Shown: positions 1 through 8,305 of the stretch, in pieces
How positions within the stretch are numbered: the stretch's first letter is position 1
How the letters are laid out: every line of letters begins with the position of its first letter
Assembly: GCF_010882175.1 (NCBI RefSeq)
Contig: NZ_WKLH01000002.1
Span: forward strand, 682,001-746,000
Direction of reading: 5' to 3'
Source: Mangrovibacterium lignilyticum
GTDB lineage: Bacteria > Bacteroidota > Bacteroidia > Bacteroidales > Prolixibacteraceae
DNA length: 64,000 nt
Notes under the pieces: generated by a model
What the model saw: only the letters and a program-made list of their open reading frames with translations
What the model was told of the DNA's origin: nothing
The model's database searches: none
Translations under genes and position numbers: made by a program

Positions 1-753
1 AAGAGCCTGAATAGGATTTGATCCATTTACCGTTACCAGGTCATCCGCAGATACGCGCGTCACCGAACCGGTCAGGTCACTCTTTTTCATCGTACCGTAA
101 CCAATGGCAATTACCTCTTCAATACCAACTGTTTCTTCTTCTAATAGTACATTTAGGCTGGTCTGCCCGTGGAAAAGTACTTCCTGACTCTGCATACCCA
201 CAAAAGATATCACGAGAACATCCCCTTCTCGAACATCAGCCAACGAAAAATTTCCGTCGACATCGGTGATGGCTCCATTGCTGGTTCCCTTCACTACAAT
301 CGTTGCACCCGGAATCGGCTCTCCGCCGGTTGTTTTTACTTGTCCGGTGACGGTTTGTGGCTGTGCTGATTTACCAGCTTTAGTGGAAGACTCATCTTCC
401 CGAATAATAACCTGACGATCGAAAATCGAATATTTCAGGTTCTGATCTTTTAAAATGATTGCTAAAGCTTCTTCTATTGAAGCATTCTCCAGGTCCACAT
501 TAACTCTCTTACTTTCATCGAGTTCATTCAAATTATATAAGAAAACAAAATCGCTTTCAGATTCTATCTGGTTTAAAATTTCCTTAACAGTTGAGTTGTT
601 AAGTTTCAGGTTGAGCTTCGTTGACTGCGAATAGGTGCTCGCAGCTGCTGTGATTACGAAGCAAAACGTAATCAACAAGGTTAGTTTCATGATTCTACAT
701 AACTTTTTAACGCTTCCCCTAAAAGGGAAGTCAGTTAATGACTTTTTTTTCAT
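1..753 (-). CDS. SusC-like TonB-dependent receptor, N-terminal part (cut by window edge)
   Basis: This is the first 251 codons of an outer-membrane oligosaccharide importer; the rest lies beyond position 1. A signal peptide ends near AAASTYSQ. An STN domain follows (about residues 45-100), then a carboxypeptidase-regulatory-like domain (GEPIPGATIVVKG, about 135-210), and the start of the TonB plug (EEVIAIGYGTMKKSDLTGSV). It is very similar to the SusC at 3855-7136 through the whole visible part. The start ATG at 753 is preceded by a leader with a strong hairpin that is conserved in front of the other copy. It follows a FecR gene, so it is probably controlled by that anti-sigma factor. Family and role are clear; the ligand is inferred to be a pectin oligosaccharide from context only. 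Confidence 0.93.
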   Translation of the reverse strand, partial: MKKKSLTDFPFRGSVKKLCRIMKLTLLITFCFVITAAASTYSQSTKLNLKLNNSTVKEILNQIESESDFVFLYNLNELDESKRVNVDLENASIEEALAIILKDQNLKYSIFDRQVIIREDESSTKAGKSAQPQTVTGQVKTTGGEPIPGATIVVKGTSNGAITDVDGNFSLADVREGDVLVISFVGMQSQEVLFHGQTSLNVLLEEETVGIEEVIAIGYGTMKKSDLTGSVTRVSADDLVTVNGSNPIQAL

Positions 754-809
754 AAATTTGAAATGTTTAGATTATAACTAAATCAGCTGGTTTACAATGA
801 ACTGGCATA

Positions 810-839
810 AACCGGAGGATGTGCCACCATCTTCCGGTT
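810..839 (-). promoter_or_regulatory. Leader hairpin upstream of SusC (copy 1)
   Basis: A 12-bp stem (one G/T wobble) encloses a six-base loop that reads GTGGCA on the coding strand. It lies between the fecR stop and the susC start. The same loop on a diverged stem is found at 7195-7222 before the second susC. The T run follows the hairpin only on the plus strand, so it is not a normal terminator for these minus-strand genes; a leader or attenuation role is inferred. Confidence 0.5.
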
Positions 840-846
840 TTTTCAT

Positions 847-2025
847 TTAGTTCAGTTCATATTCACCTGCACTGATTTTATTCACTTTTCCATCAGTAAT
901 ATTTTCGAGGTATTCAAAAACTTCATTTAATTCGGCATTCAAGTTCAATTTACCGCTCATCACACGGCTTTGAATTTGAGGATCCGGTATTTGTATCGTA
1001 ATATTGAAATAGTGCTCAACCTTATCAATCACGTCAACCAGTGGTTCCTCGTTGATTTCAAGAATTCCTTTTTTCCACGAGGAATAAGCCTTCTGGTCGC
1101 CTTTCACTAAGCGGGTATTGCCTGTCGCACCATTTGTTAATGCCTCCTGATTGGGTTTCATTTCCGTCCACCCGGCAAGAACCGAGTGTTCTGCGTTGCG
1201 AATCATTACCTTTCCTTCACTCAGGAATGTTCGTTGTTCAGGCAGATCGGCATATGCTTGCACTCGGAAGCTGGTTCCTAGTACCTTAATTTCAGTCAAT
1301 ATTGTATTGAGAAAAAACGGATGATCCGGATCTTTGGAAACGTCGAAAAATGCTTCGCCCAAAAGATAGGCTGATCGGTCTGTTCTGGAGAAATGTTCCG
1401 GAATTAGAATCCGACTACCGGCAGTTAACTGCACCTGGCTCTTATCAGGCAAGCCTACTCTTGCTCGCTTTCCGTATGGTACAACCACCATATTTACGCG
1501 ATTTTCGGATCCCGTGGCGCTCATCACCAGCGTGTCGTTCCCTAAAATAAGCTTTCGGTCGGATACAAAATCAATCAACAAATCACTGTTACTAACTTCT
1601 TTCTTGCTGCCATCGGCCAAATAGATCGTCGTATTATTGGCTGCACTTTTTACCAACAACTGTTCAGATACAAAATGGGGGTTCACCTGCTCGGTCAGTT
1701 TCATGATTAAACTCCCCAGCGAAAAGAAAACAAGCGCTACTGCGGCGTAAGGCAGCAACTTTCGATACAACAACCTGGTCTTGATCTCCTGCTCAATTGT
1801 TTTTTGAGCCAGGATATTTCTGTATATCGCATCCTTTCTTTTTTCTGACACTGATTTATTCCGAACAGCGAGCAACAACAACTCTTCATGGGCTTTTATC
1901 AAAGCGGCTTTTTCTTCAGGATGTTCTTCCATGTACTTCTGGTAAAAAGCACTGGCTTCAACATCATTATCCATCGTCCAACGAATAAATCTCGGATCCT
2001 CAATGTAGTCTTTCAAATTTTTCAT
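847..2025 (-). CDS. FecR-family anti-sigma factor
   Basis: A 392-residue inner-membrane anti-sigma factor that transmits a signal from a SusC-type receptor to an ECF sigma factor. The cytoplasmic N-terminal region is about 1-88, one membrane helix lies at about 90-110 (LLPYAAVALVFFSLGSLIMK), then the periplasmic FecR domain (VPYGKRARVGLPDKSQVQL to LLGEAFFDVSKDPDHPF) and a C-terminal DUF4974-like domain ending NITDGKVNKISAGEYELN. I place the start at 2025 (MKNLKDYIEDPRF). The frame is open to 2184, but the extra 53 codons resemble sequence found downstream of the sigma gene at 7599, so they look like duplicated intergenic DNA. No sigma gene lies directly upstream; the nearest is 7599-8207, beyond a susCD pair. 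Confidence 0.88.
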   Translation of the reverse strand: MKNLKDYIEDPRFIRWTMDNDVEASAFYQKYMEEHPEEKAALIKAHEELLLLAVRNKSVSEKRKDAIYRNILAQKTIEQEIKTRLLYRKLLPYAAVALVFFSLGSLIMKLTEQVNPHFVSEQLLVKSAANNTTIYLADGSKKEVSNSDLLIDFVSDRKLILGNDTLVMSATGSENRVNMVVVPYGKRARVGLPDKSQVQLTAGSRILIPEHFSRTDRSAYLLGEAFFDVSKDPDHPFFLNTILTEIKVLGTSFRVQAYADLPEQRTFLSEGKVMIRNAEHSVLAGWTEMKPNQEALTNGATGNTRLVKGDQKAYSSWKKGILEINEEPLVDVIDKVEHYFNITIQIPDPQIQSRVMSGKLNLNAELNEVFEYLENITDGKVNKISAGEYELN

Positions 2026-2064
2026 TCGTCTTGTGTCTTTACCTTCTAGTTGCACAGAATGCTT

Positions 2065-2119
2065 AAAAGTGGACATACATTTATGGAAAAAATACATGCT
2101 GCAAAACACATCGGTCTCC
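2065..2119. repeat. Duplicated segment, copy 1 (sigma-fecR junction)
   Basis: This segment aligns with 7520-7581. Both contain AAAAGTGGACAT (2065-2076 and 7520-7531), a 16/18 match CATGCTnnAAAACACATC, and GTCTCC in the same order. It is interpreted as a relic of tandem duplication of the sigma/fecR junction. Confidence 0.6.
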
Positions 2120-2237
2120 GATTCATGACACTCTCCGAAATTACTTATCAGCAGCAAGCGATCAACGATAGTTTTCCCCTGCAAACTTGTCTGAGAAATG
2201 ACCTTTCAACAGTATAACAGTCCTCGACCATTGTAGC

Positions 2238-2278
2238 AAAAAAAAGGCAGCCGGAAAAGATTCTTTCCAAACTGCCTA
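2238..2278 (-). terminator. Rho-independent terminator after susD
   Basis: On the minus strand, AGGCAG pairs with CTGCCT, an inner GGAAA/TTTCC stem extends it, and eight T residues follow. It lies just past the susD stop at 2345, so it ends the susC-susD transcript and separates it from fecR at 847-2025. Confidence 0.8.
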
Positions 2279-2344
2279 TAAACCATGTATATAAAAACGT
2301 ATGAGAAAATCGTTCTCAAGTCATATCATCCATGCTTTAGAATC

Positions 2345-3832
2345 TTATTTATATCCCGGGTTTTGAGTGAAATTCGGGTTGGAGTCCATAGCTTGCTGCG
2401 GAATCGGGAACAACACTTTGTTATCGTCTTCCAGTGTCTTTTGCTCCCAAGTGGTTTTTGTAAATGTTTCGAATCGAATCTGGTCAGTACGCCTGATACC
2501 TTCCCAGTACATTTCACGACCTCGTTCATCGAGCATCATATCCAGGCTTGCAGTCATTTGGCTTGCTCCGCGTACTTCCCGCAATTCATCAACAATGCTC
2601 TGCGCTGTTTCGCCATTCGTTGCGGAACCACCTCGGAGAATAGCTTCAGCTTTCATCAGGCGAACGTCGGCAAAACGCATCAGCACAAAACCACCATCGC
2701 TATTCGGATCATACTTCAATGCCCGGAAGCCTGCATAGTCGGGGTTACCCGATAACAGGATCTCGCGTGTGTAGACTAAAGGATCACCAGTACGATTGTA
2801 GTAGGGAGTGCCATCGTCTTTCAACTGCGCTCCAACCAAAAATCCAAAACCACGACCGGTGGCAGGTTTAGTACCGATACGCTGATCAGCATCTTCAAAA
2901 ATATCGTAAAAACTGCCGAGCGTTGTAGCTCCGTTCCAGCCACCCTGGCTGTTATGCAATTGTGGCCAAATCCACATGCCATTCCACCAACGGGTATAGA
3001 TTAGAATCTTTTCACTTACTCCTGTAGCATTAAAATTGTCAAAATAATTGGATTCATAATCGAAGCCCATGTCAGCAACGGCATCGCAGTGCTCAATCAC
3101 CATGTCCATGTCCGACGCACCGAATGAATAAGGACCGGCCGGCACATCGGCCTTGTAAACAGCTTTATTCAGATAGAAACGAGCCAGCAATGCGTGTGCA
3201 AATGCCTGCGTCACTTTCGTCAAATCTTCATAACCGGGACCACCTACAGGAAGGTCACTCATAGCTGTCTCCAGATCATTCACAGCATAATCAAAAGCTT
3301 CCGAGCGAGTCCAGACAACCGGATCAACATCAACCCCCTGCCCCACTTCACGAAAAGGCACTTGCCCAAATAAATCGATAATATTATACAAAAAGAAGCC
3401 ACGCAAAGCATGCGCTTCTGCCGCTTGCAACTCCGTTGGTCCGGCAGCCAATATTTGGGTACAGTAATAAACCCCTTGGTTTAAATCGTTCCACACATCC
3501 AAAATATACGAGTGACCGGCATCCCAACCATGCGAGTGCAATTCGCGAAAGACTCCGCCATTTCCCCAGTCGGTTGATCGGGTAGGAATGATCATCTCAT
3601 CAGATGTAGGTTCGTTCAAACCGCTAACACCAGTATACGACGATCCGACAATATCGCCCAATTTATTATAAGCCGAGTTCAGGTTTGCTTCAATATCAAT
3701 GCTTCCACCACCTTCCGATTGCTCAATTTTTATCGAATCCAGATATTCCACATTCAGGTCGGTACATGCCCCCAACATCAGCATCGATACGGCCAGGAAC
3801 AGCATGCTGTATTTTTGTATTTTGATTTTCAT
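2345..3832 (-). CDS. SusD/RagB-like outer-membrane glycan-binding lipoprotein
   Basis: A 495-residue surface lipoprotein that caps the SusC channel and delivers oligosaccharides to it. The signal peptide ends in a lipobox (SMLMLGAC, lipidated Cys at about residue 23). The body shows the helical TPR-like fold of the family (LQAAEAHALRGFFLYNIIDLFGQVPF and FADVRLMKAEAILR are typical SusD stretches), and the end PNFTQNPGYK is the standard SusD C-terminus. The length is normal and the frame intact. It follows its susC with 22 bases between them, as expected for an obligate pair. A terminator lies just downstream. Confidence 0.95.
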   Translation of the reverse strand: MKIKIQKYSMLFLAVSMLMLGACTDLNVEYLDSIKIEQSEGGGSIDIEANLNSAYNKLGDIVGSSYTGVSGLNEPTSDEMIIPTRSTDWGNGGVFRELHSHGWDAGHSYILDVWNDLNQGVYYCTQILAAGPTELQAAEAHALRGFFLYNIIDLFGQVPFREVGQGVDVDPVVWTRSEAFDYAVNDLETAMSDLPVGGPGYEDLTKVTQAFAHALLARFYLNKAVYKADVPAGPYSFGASDMDMVIEHCDAVADMGFDYESNYFDNFNATGVSEKILIYTRWWNGMWIWPQLHNSQGGWNGATTLGSFYDIFEDADQRIGTKPATGRGFGFLVGAQLKDDGTPYYNRTGDPLVYTREILLSGNPDYAGFRALKYDPNSDGGFVLMRFADVRLMKAEAILRGGSATNGETAQSIVDELREVRGASQMTASLDMMLDERGREMYWEGIRRTDQIRFETFTKTTWEQKTLEDDNKVLFPIPQQAMDSNPNFTQNPGYK

Positions 3833-3854
3833 AACTGTTTCAAATTTGAATTGA

Positions 3855-6800
3855 TTAGAATTTCACTTTAAGCCCCAATAAAATTGTCCGAGAACGTGGG
3901 TAGGTTGTATAGTCGATACCCAATGAAGGCACACCGTTGCTGCCTTTATTCACATTCACTTCAGGATCCTGTCCACTGTAGTTAGTGAAAACGGCCAGAT
4001 TCTGACCAGTCACATAGAAACGCAAGCTCTTGAGAATGCTGGTCGATTTTAAAGGTACATTGTAGCCCAGGCTCACATCCTGCAAACGAACAAAGGAACC
4101 GCTCTCCAGGAATCGGGTTGAAGGGTCGGCAGTGTTCAGCGGAGATTCACCGTTGGTTACGATGTCTTTGGTCACATTGCGGCCGTTTGCCAGGTTACCG
4201 GCATAGAAAAAGGTGTTTGCAGTGTTACTGTACAACATATGTCCAAACTGACCACTCAGGTAAATATTAAGATCGAAATTTTTATAACTGAATGTATTGG
4301 TTAAACCGACATTTACTTTGGGAATGGGGCTTTCACCATAGTATTGCGGATAATCGCCATCGTAAACTGAAATTCCGTTTTCATCAAATCCCTGGAATTT
4401 CCGAATATAGTAGGTGTACATTGGCTGGTCGTTGGTAATCCGCTGAATGGTTACCCCCGACAAGCCTTGTCCGTCGAGCACACCAGTTTCAATGGTCGTT
4501 GATAAATCTTTTACAATGTTTTTATTGTAGCTAACATTGGTTGTTATTCCCCAATTAAAATCGGACTTGCTTAACACATCAGCATTCAGCGAAAACTCAA
4601 CCCCGGTGTTATAAATGTTTCCATCCATATTGGTCCAGTAAAATGACTGTGGTGCCGGTTGCGCACTGTTTAAACGCAACAATAAATCGGTTGTTTTCTT
4701 GCGATAAAAATCGATGGATCCCGACAAACTATTTCCTAGGAATCCGAAATCGATACCGGCATTGAACTGACTGGTTGTTTCCCACTTCAGATCCGGATTA
4801 TCAAAAGTAACAAAGTAAATTCTTCCGGTATTTATTTCGCCCTCACCGTCTAAAGCCGAACTATTATACCGTTGCCGTTGCGTATACAGGTTGTGCGGAA
4901 TTTCCTGGTTACCCGTAATCCCCCAGCCCAAACGAACTTTCAAATTACTGAATGCTTCAGGAATAAAACTTTCCTCAGACAAACGATACCCCAATGCCAT
5001 GGATGGGAAATACCCATACTTGTTATTATCACCAAAGCGTGTTGAACCGTCCGCACGCATGGTCGCTGTCAGCAGAAGTTTTTCTTTAAACACGTAGTTT
5101 AAACGAGCAAAGAACGATTGCAGTTCATCTTTTTGAGCACTTGAGTTCCCAACAATTGATTCGCCCGCTGCGATATTATTCATCATCAAATCAACATCAC
5201 TGAAACGGAATTTGGCAGCTTGCATGCTTGAAGTTTCCAATTCGAACGATTGATAGGAATAACCCAGCAATGCATTCAATTTTGAATTTTCCATTTCCTT
5301 ATTGTAAGTCAGATAATTTTCCCAAAGATTGTTCTTCCGACTGATAGTACTAATACCGGCTTTACCGTTTTCGTATATGTACTGGGCATACAAATCAGGT
5401 GAATACGCATATTTCCGTTCCGATTTCGAGAAGTCGTTACCGTAGATCGTTTTAATACTTAAATCCTTGGTAATTTTCAACTCAGCCGACAGACTTGCCA
5501 ACGAACGTAACGTACTGGTGTTATCCTTGCTGTATGCTAACATGGCAACCGGGTTCAACTGATCGTAGGAGCTTTGGTTGTATTCACCGTCGACCATAAC
5601 CGGTTGAGTTGGATTCATATACAAAGCCGAGGCAATCAGGTCACCATAGTGGTTCGGACTATTTCCGATTGGCACGCCACTATCTTCAACATCAGATACT
5701 GTAAACTGGCTTTCAAACTTCAGGCGGTCGTCGAAAAAGCTACGATTACCATTGACACGTACCGTGTAGCGTTTCAGCGAACTTTCCTTAACAATACCGT
5801 TTTGATCCAGGTAACTGATTGAAACCCGGTAGTCACCGCGGTCATTGCGATTGCCGAACGAGATATTGTGGTTTTGCGAAACACCTGTCCGAAAGATTTC
5901 GTCTTGCCAGTCAGTTTCAGAACCGCCATCCAATGATGATGAATTCCCACCATAGCCGTCAATAGCATCAAGGTACTCCTGTGCACCAAGTACATCGTAT
6001 TTTTGTGTAATGGAACTGATACCTACAGAAGAAGAGTAGTCGATTCCGGTATCTCCGCCTGCACCACTTTTTGTTGTGATGATCACAACCCCATTGGCAC
6101 CGCGAGAACCGTAGATTGCAGTTGCCGATGCATCCTTTAAAATGGTAATATCTTTGATATCATCCGGGTTCAGGAAGTTAAGCGGGTTACGGGCTGTACT
6201 TCCACCGAAGCTGACATCCTCTCCTTGAGGAGAAACATCATCACCACTCAATGGAACTCCATCAACCACAAAAAGCGGGTTGTTTCCACTACGCACCGAT
6301 GAAGTACCCCGGATGTTAATGTTCATTGCTGCACCGGGCTCACCACTTGACGAAGTGATCTGAACACCGGGAGAGCGTCCTTGAATTAGTTGCTCAGGAG
6401 AAGCTACCATTCCCTTGTTAAAATCGTCGGAGCTAACACGAGATACTGCTCCGGTTACATCTTTAATTGAGGTAGTACCATAACCCACAGCCACGATTTC
6501 CTCAATACCAACGGTTTCTTCCTGCAGTTTAATCTCCAGTGTCGCTTGCCCTTCATAGACAACTTCCTGTGTCACCATGCCGACGAAAGAAATTGCAATC
6601 ACGTCACCTACCGATACTTCCGGCAGTTGAAATTTACCATTCTCATCGGTTATTGCCCCGTTCGTGGTTCCTTTTATCACCACTGTGGCACCCGGGACAG
6701 GCTCTCCATCGGATGATTTAACCGTTCCGGTAACTGTCTTCGACTGTTGCCCTTGATTAGGCACAGCCTGATTATCATTTTTGCGGATGATAATCTGACG

Positions 6801-7136
6801 ATCGTAAATGGAGTACTTTAAATTTTGATCACTCAAGATAACATTAAGTGCTTCGTCAATTGAAGCATTTTCCAAGTCGATATTCACTCTCCTTGTTTCG
6901 TCCAATTCATTTAAATTGTACAGGAAAATGTAATCGCTTTCACTCTCAATCCGGTTCAAGATTTCTTTAACCGACGAATTCGTAAGTTTTAGGTTCAGCT
7001 TCGTGCTTTGTGAATAAGAGTTGGCTGCAGCCGTAACTACAAAACACAAAGAGAAAAGTGCGATTAATCTCATAATTCTCCCCAATGTTTTAACTCTTCC
7101 CCATAACGGGAAGACGTTTAACGATTTTTGTTCCAT
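3855..7136 (-). CDS. SusC-like TonB-dependent oligosaccharide importer with STN domain
   Basis: A full-length (1093 aa) outer-membrane transporter. A signal peptide (about 1-42, ending AAANSYSQ) is followed by an STN signalling domain (about 50-105), a carboxypeptidase-D-like domain (GEPVPGATVVIKGTTNGAI, about 135-215), the plug (GTSSVRSGNNPLFVVDGVPL to ATAIYGSRGANGVVIITTK, about 230-360) and a 22-strand barrel ending in an aromatic-rich KVKF. The STN domain means that it takes part in trans-envelope signalling to a FecR/ECF pair. It is paired with the SusD at 2345-3832. The upstream 460 bases hold a fecR remnant, and the ECF sigma lies at 7599-8207. Confidence 0.95.
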   Translation of the reverse strand: MEQKSLNVFPLWGRVKTLGRIMRLIALFSLCFVVTAAANSYSQSTKLNLKLTNSSVKEILNRIESESDYIFLYNLNELDETRRVNIDLENASIDEALNVILSDQNLKYSIYDRQIIIRKNDNQAVPNQGQQSKTVTGTVKSSDGEPVPGATVVIKGTTNGAITDENGKFQLPEVSVGDVIAISFVGMVTQEVVYEGQATLEIKLQEETVGIEEIVAVGYGTTSIKDVTGAVSRVSSDDFNKGMVASPEQLIQGRSPGVQITSSSGEPGAAMNINIRGTSSVRSGNNPLFVVDGVPLSGDDVSPQGEDVSFGGSTARNPLNFLNPDDIKDITILKDASATAIYGSRGANGVVIITTKSGAGGDTGIDYSSSVGISSITQKYDVLGAQEYLDAIDGYGGNSSSLDGGSETDWQDEIFRTGVSQNHNISFGNRNDRGDYRVSISYLDQNGIVKESSLKRYTVRVNGNRSFFDDRLKFESQFTVSDVEDSGVPIGNSPNHYGDLIASALYMNPTQPVMVDGEYNQSSYDQLNPVAMLAYSKDNTSTLRSLASLSAELKITKDLSIKTIYGNDFSKSERKYAYSPDLYAQYIYENGKAGISTISRKNNLWENYLTYNKEMENSKLNALLGYSYQSFELETSSMQAAKFRFSDVDLMMNNIAAGESIVGNSSAQKDELQSFFARLNYVFKEKLLLTATMRADGSTRFGDNNKYGYFPSMALGYRLSEESFIPEAFSNLKVRLGWGITGNQEIPHNLYTQRQRYNSSALDGEGEINTGRIYFVTFDNPDLKWETTSQFNAGIDFGFLGNSLSGSIDFYRKKTTDLLLRLNSAQPAPQSFYWTNMDGNIYNTGVEFSLNADVLSKSDFNWGITTNVSYNKNIVKDLSTTIETGVLDGQGLSGVTIQRITNDQPMYTYYIRKFQGFDENGISVYDGDYPQYYGESPIPKVNVGLTNTFSYKNFDLNIYLSGQFGHMLYSNTANTFFYAGNLANGRNVTKDIVTNGESPLNTADPSTRFLESGSFVRLQDVSLGYNVPLKSTSILKSLRFYVTGQNLAVFTNYSGQDPEVNVNKGSNGVPSLGIDYTTYPRSRTILLGLKVKF

Positions 7137-7194
7137 AAATTTGGTTTGTTTAGATTAATAACTAAAGCCACTGGTTTCCATCAAACTGTCATAT

Positions 7195-7222
7195 ACCGAT
7201 TTATGTGCCACCATTTGTCGGT
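7195..7222 (-). promoter_or_regulatory. Leader hairpin upstream of SusC (copy 2)
   Basis: ACCGA and ATG arms pair with CAT and TCGGT around the loop GTGGCA (coding strand); the middle three positions form an internal loop. The fifth base pair differs from copy 1 in a compensatory way (G-C there, A-T here). Same position relative to susC as in copy 1. Confidence 0.5.
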
Positions 7223-7240
7223 TGACTGGATTATCCGGGG

Positions 7241-7290
7241 TTTTCCAGGACCTATTTGATCGAGTTTTTCATTCGTAATATTTTGTGATG
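7241..7290 (-). pseudogene. Remnant of fecR 3' end
   Basis: On the minus strand this stretch aligns colinearly with the last codons of the intact fecR (847-2025). The 10-mer AAAATATTAC is shared (7275-7284 and 896-905), and the downstream 34 bases match at most positions. One frame reads NITNEKLDQIGPGK against NITDGKVNKISAGE in the intact protein. It then runs into the shared leader hairpin with a net indel of about 5 bases. The rest of the gene is missing, so this is a deletion scar, not a gene. Confidence 0.5.
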
Positions 7291-7519
7291 AATATGATCT
7301 AATTTGCTTTCCGTCGGCGGGCCTGGTTGCTCGCCTCTGAATCAATTCCGGCTTATCCCGACTGAAAGAAAATTATGTGATTGATGATTATTCGGTTTCT
7401 GAATAAGCGAACTACTCTGGAATCTTTTTCCAAAGGGCACTGCATCATTTCCGTGACGTGCTGTTTCGCTACTGGCATGTTTAGTTTGTTAGTTTAACCT
7501 ATAATTGATGCCGCAGGAC

Positions 7520-7581
7520 AAAAGTGGACATGAAAAAATAAAAAACTCAACATGCTCTAAAACACATCCATAGCAGTCTCC
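7520..7581. repeat. Duplicated segment, copy 2 (downstream of ECF sigma)
   Basis: Partner of 2065-2119: the same AAAAGTGGACAT block and the CATGCTnnAAAACACATC block occur in the same order and similar spacing. Here they sit directly after the intact sigma gene, which suggests that this is the original sigma-fecR junction. Confidence 0.6.
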
Positions 7582-7598
7582 CAATTTCTAGCGGAAAA

Positions 7599-8207
7599 CT
7601 ACTTCAAAAAGGACTTAATATTAATATGAAGTGAAAAGAGCTCAAGAAACTGATCGGCCAAAATCTCCTTCAACCGGGAAATTATGCGGTACACTTGTTT
7701 CTTGGCCGAATCGGGTTGAATGCCCAATAACTCACCAATTTCTTTATAGGAAAGGTTACTGTAAAATTTGAGATAAAGTATTTCACGGGCTGAGGGCGTC
7801 AGTTCCTGAACGGTATCTTTGACCAACTGAATGCGTTTGTTCTCGATTCCAACGTGTTCTTCCGATTCAATTTCAAGCTCTAAATTGAAGGCATCCAACG
7901 ACAAATTCAGATCTTCAACTCGACTCTTTTTTCTTAGCTTTTGATAAATGGTTAGTTTAAGCGACTTTAACAAGTAAAACTCAAGCTGTTTCGTATCTGA
8001 AAGATTTTCCCGGTGAGTGTACAACTTGATAAATAATTCCTGAATGCAATCTTCCACCAATTCGTCGTCGTTGGTTATTTTCGTACCGTAATGAAAAAGA
8101 CGGTCATAAAAGAAATCGTAAATCCGACGAAAGGATTCGTGATCGCCCTTTTTAAACTGCCTCCATTCATTAGTCCAATTATATGATGGTTGAAAAACTC
8201 CCGACAT
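7599..8207 (-). CDS. ECF-type RNA polymerase sigma factor
   Basis: A 202-residue sigma-70 family factor of the Bacteroidota PUL type. Region 2 is about residues 25-90 (FRRIYDFFYDRLFHYGTKIT, DELVEDCIQELFIKLY). Region 4 is about 130-185 (LTPSAREILYLKFYSNLSYKEIGELLGI..DSAKKQVYRIISRLK), carrying the -35-binding helix-turn-helix. It would direct transcription of the downstream susC-susD when released by a FecR protein. The normal order is sigma-fecR-susC; here fecR is missing from its usual place and is found after susD instead. The start at 8207 (MSGVFQP) is the plausible one. Confidence 0.9.
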   Translation of the reverse strand: MSGVFQPSYNWTNEWRQFKKGDHESFRRIYDFFYDRLFHYGTKITNDDELVEDCIQELFIKLYTHRENLSDTKQLEFYLLKSLKLTIYQKLRKKSRVEDLNLSLDAFNLELEIESEEHVGIENKRIQLVKDTVQELTPSAREILYLKFYSNLSYKEIGELLGIQPDSAKKQVYRIISRLKEILADQFLELFSLHINIKSFLK

Positions 8208-8305
8208 GTAATATGAAATTTTAGTGGGAAATTAATATTAATCTTCTTAATCGCCCACTTCCAATGCATTCTATTCCTTGAAATTTTCGTCAAGAGAACT
8301 GCTGT

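Larger units (their letters stand above)
7137..7598. other. Intergenic region between ECF sigma and susC: leader plus duplication fossils
   Basis: I see no gene here. The part next to susC (7137-7230) aligns with the leader of the susC at 1-753, including TAATCTAAAC near the start and the GTGGCA-loop hairpin. Next to it is a short stretch matching the 3' end of fecR (7241-7290). The part next to the sigma gene (7520-7581) matches sequence upstream of the intact fecR. The middle (about 7300-7515) shows nothing I can assign. Confidence 0.6.

Noticed and set aside
810-845. Terminator for the fecR gene
   Set aside because: The T tract lies on the plus strand after the hairpin; on the coding strand no T run follows, and the hairpin is conserved as part of the susC leader.
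2026-2184. N-terminal extension of the FecR protein
   Set aside because: The DNA matches the non-coding region after the sigma gene at 7520-7581, and the peptide is not FecR-like.
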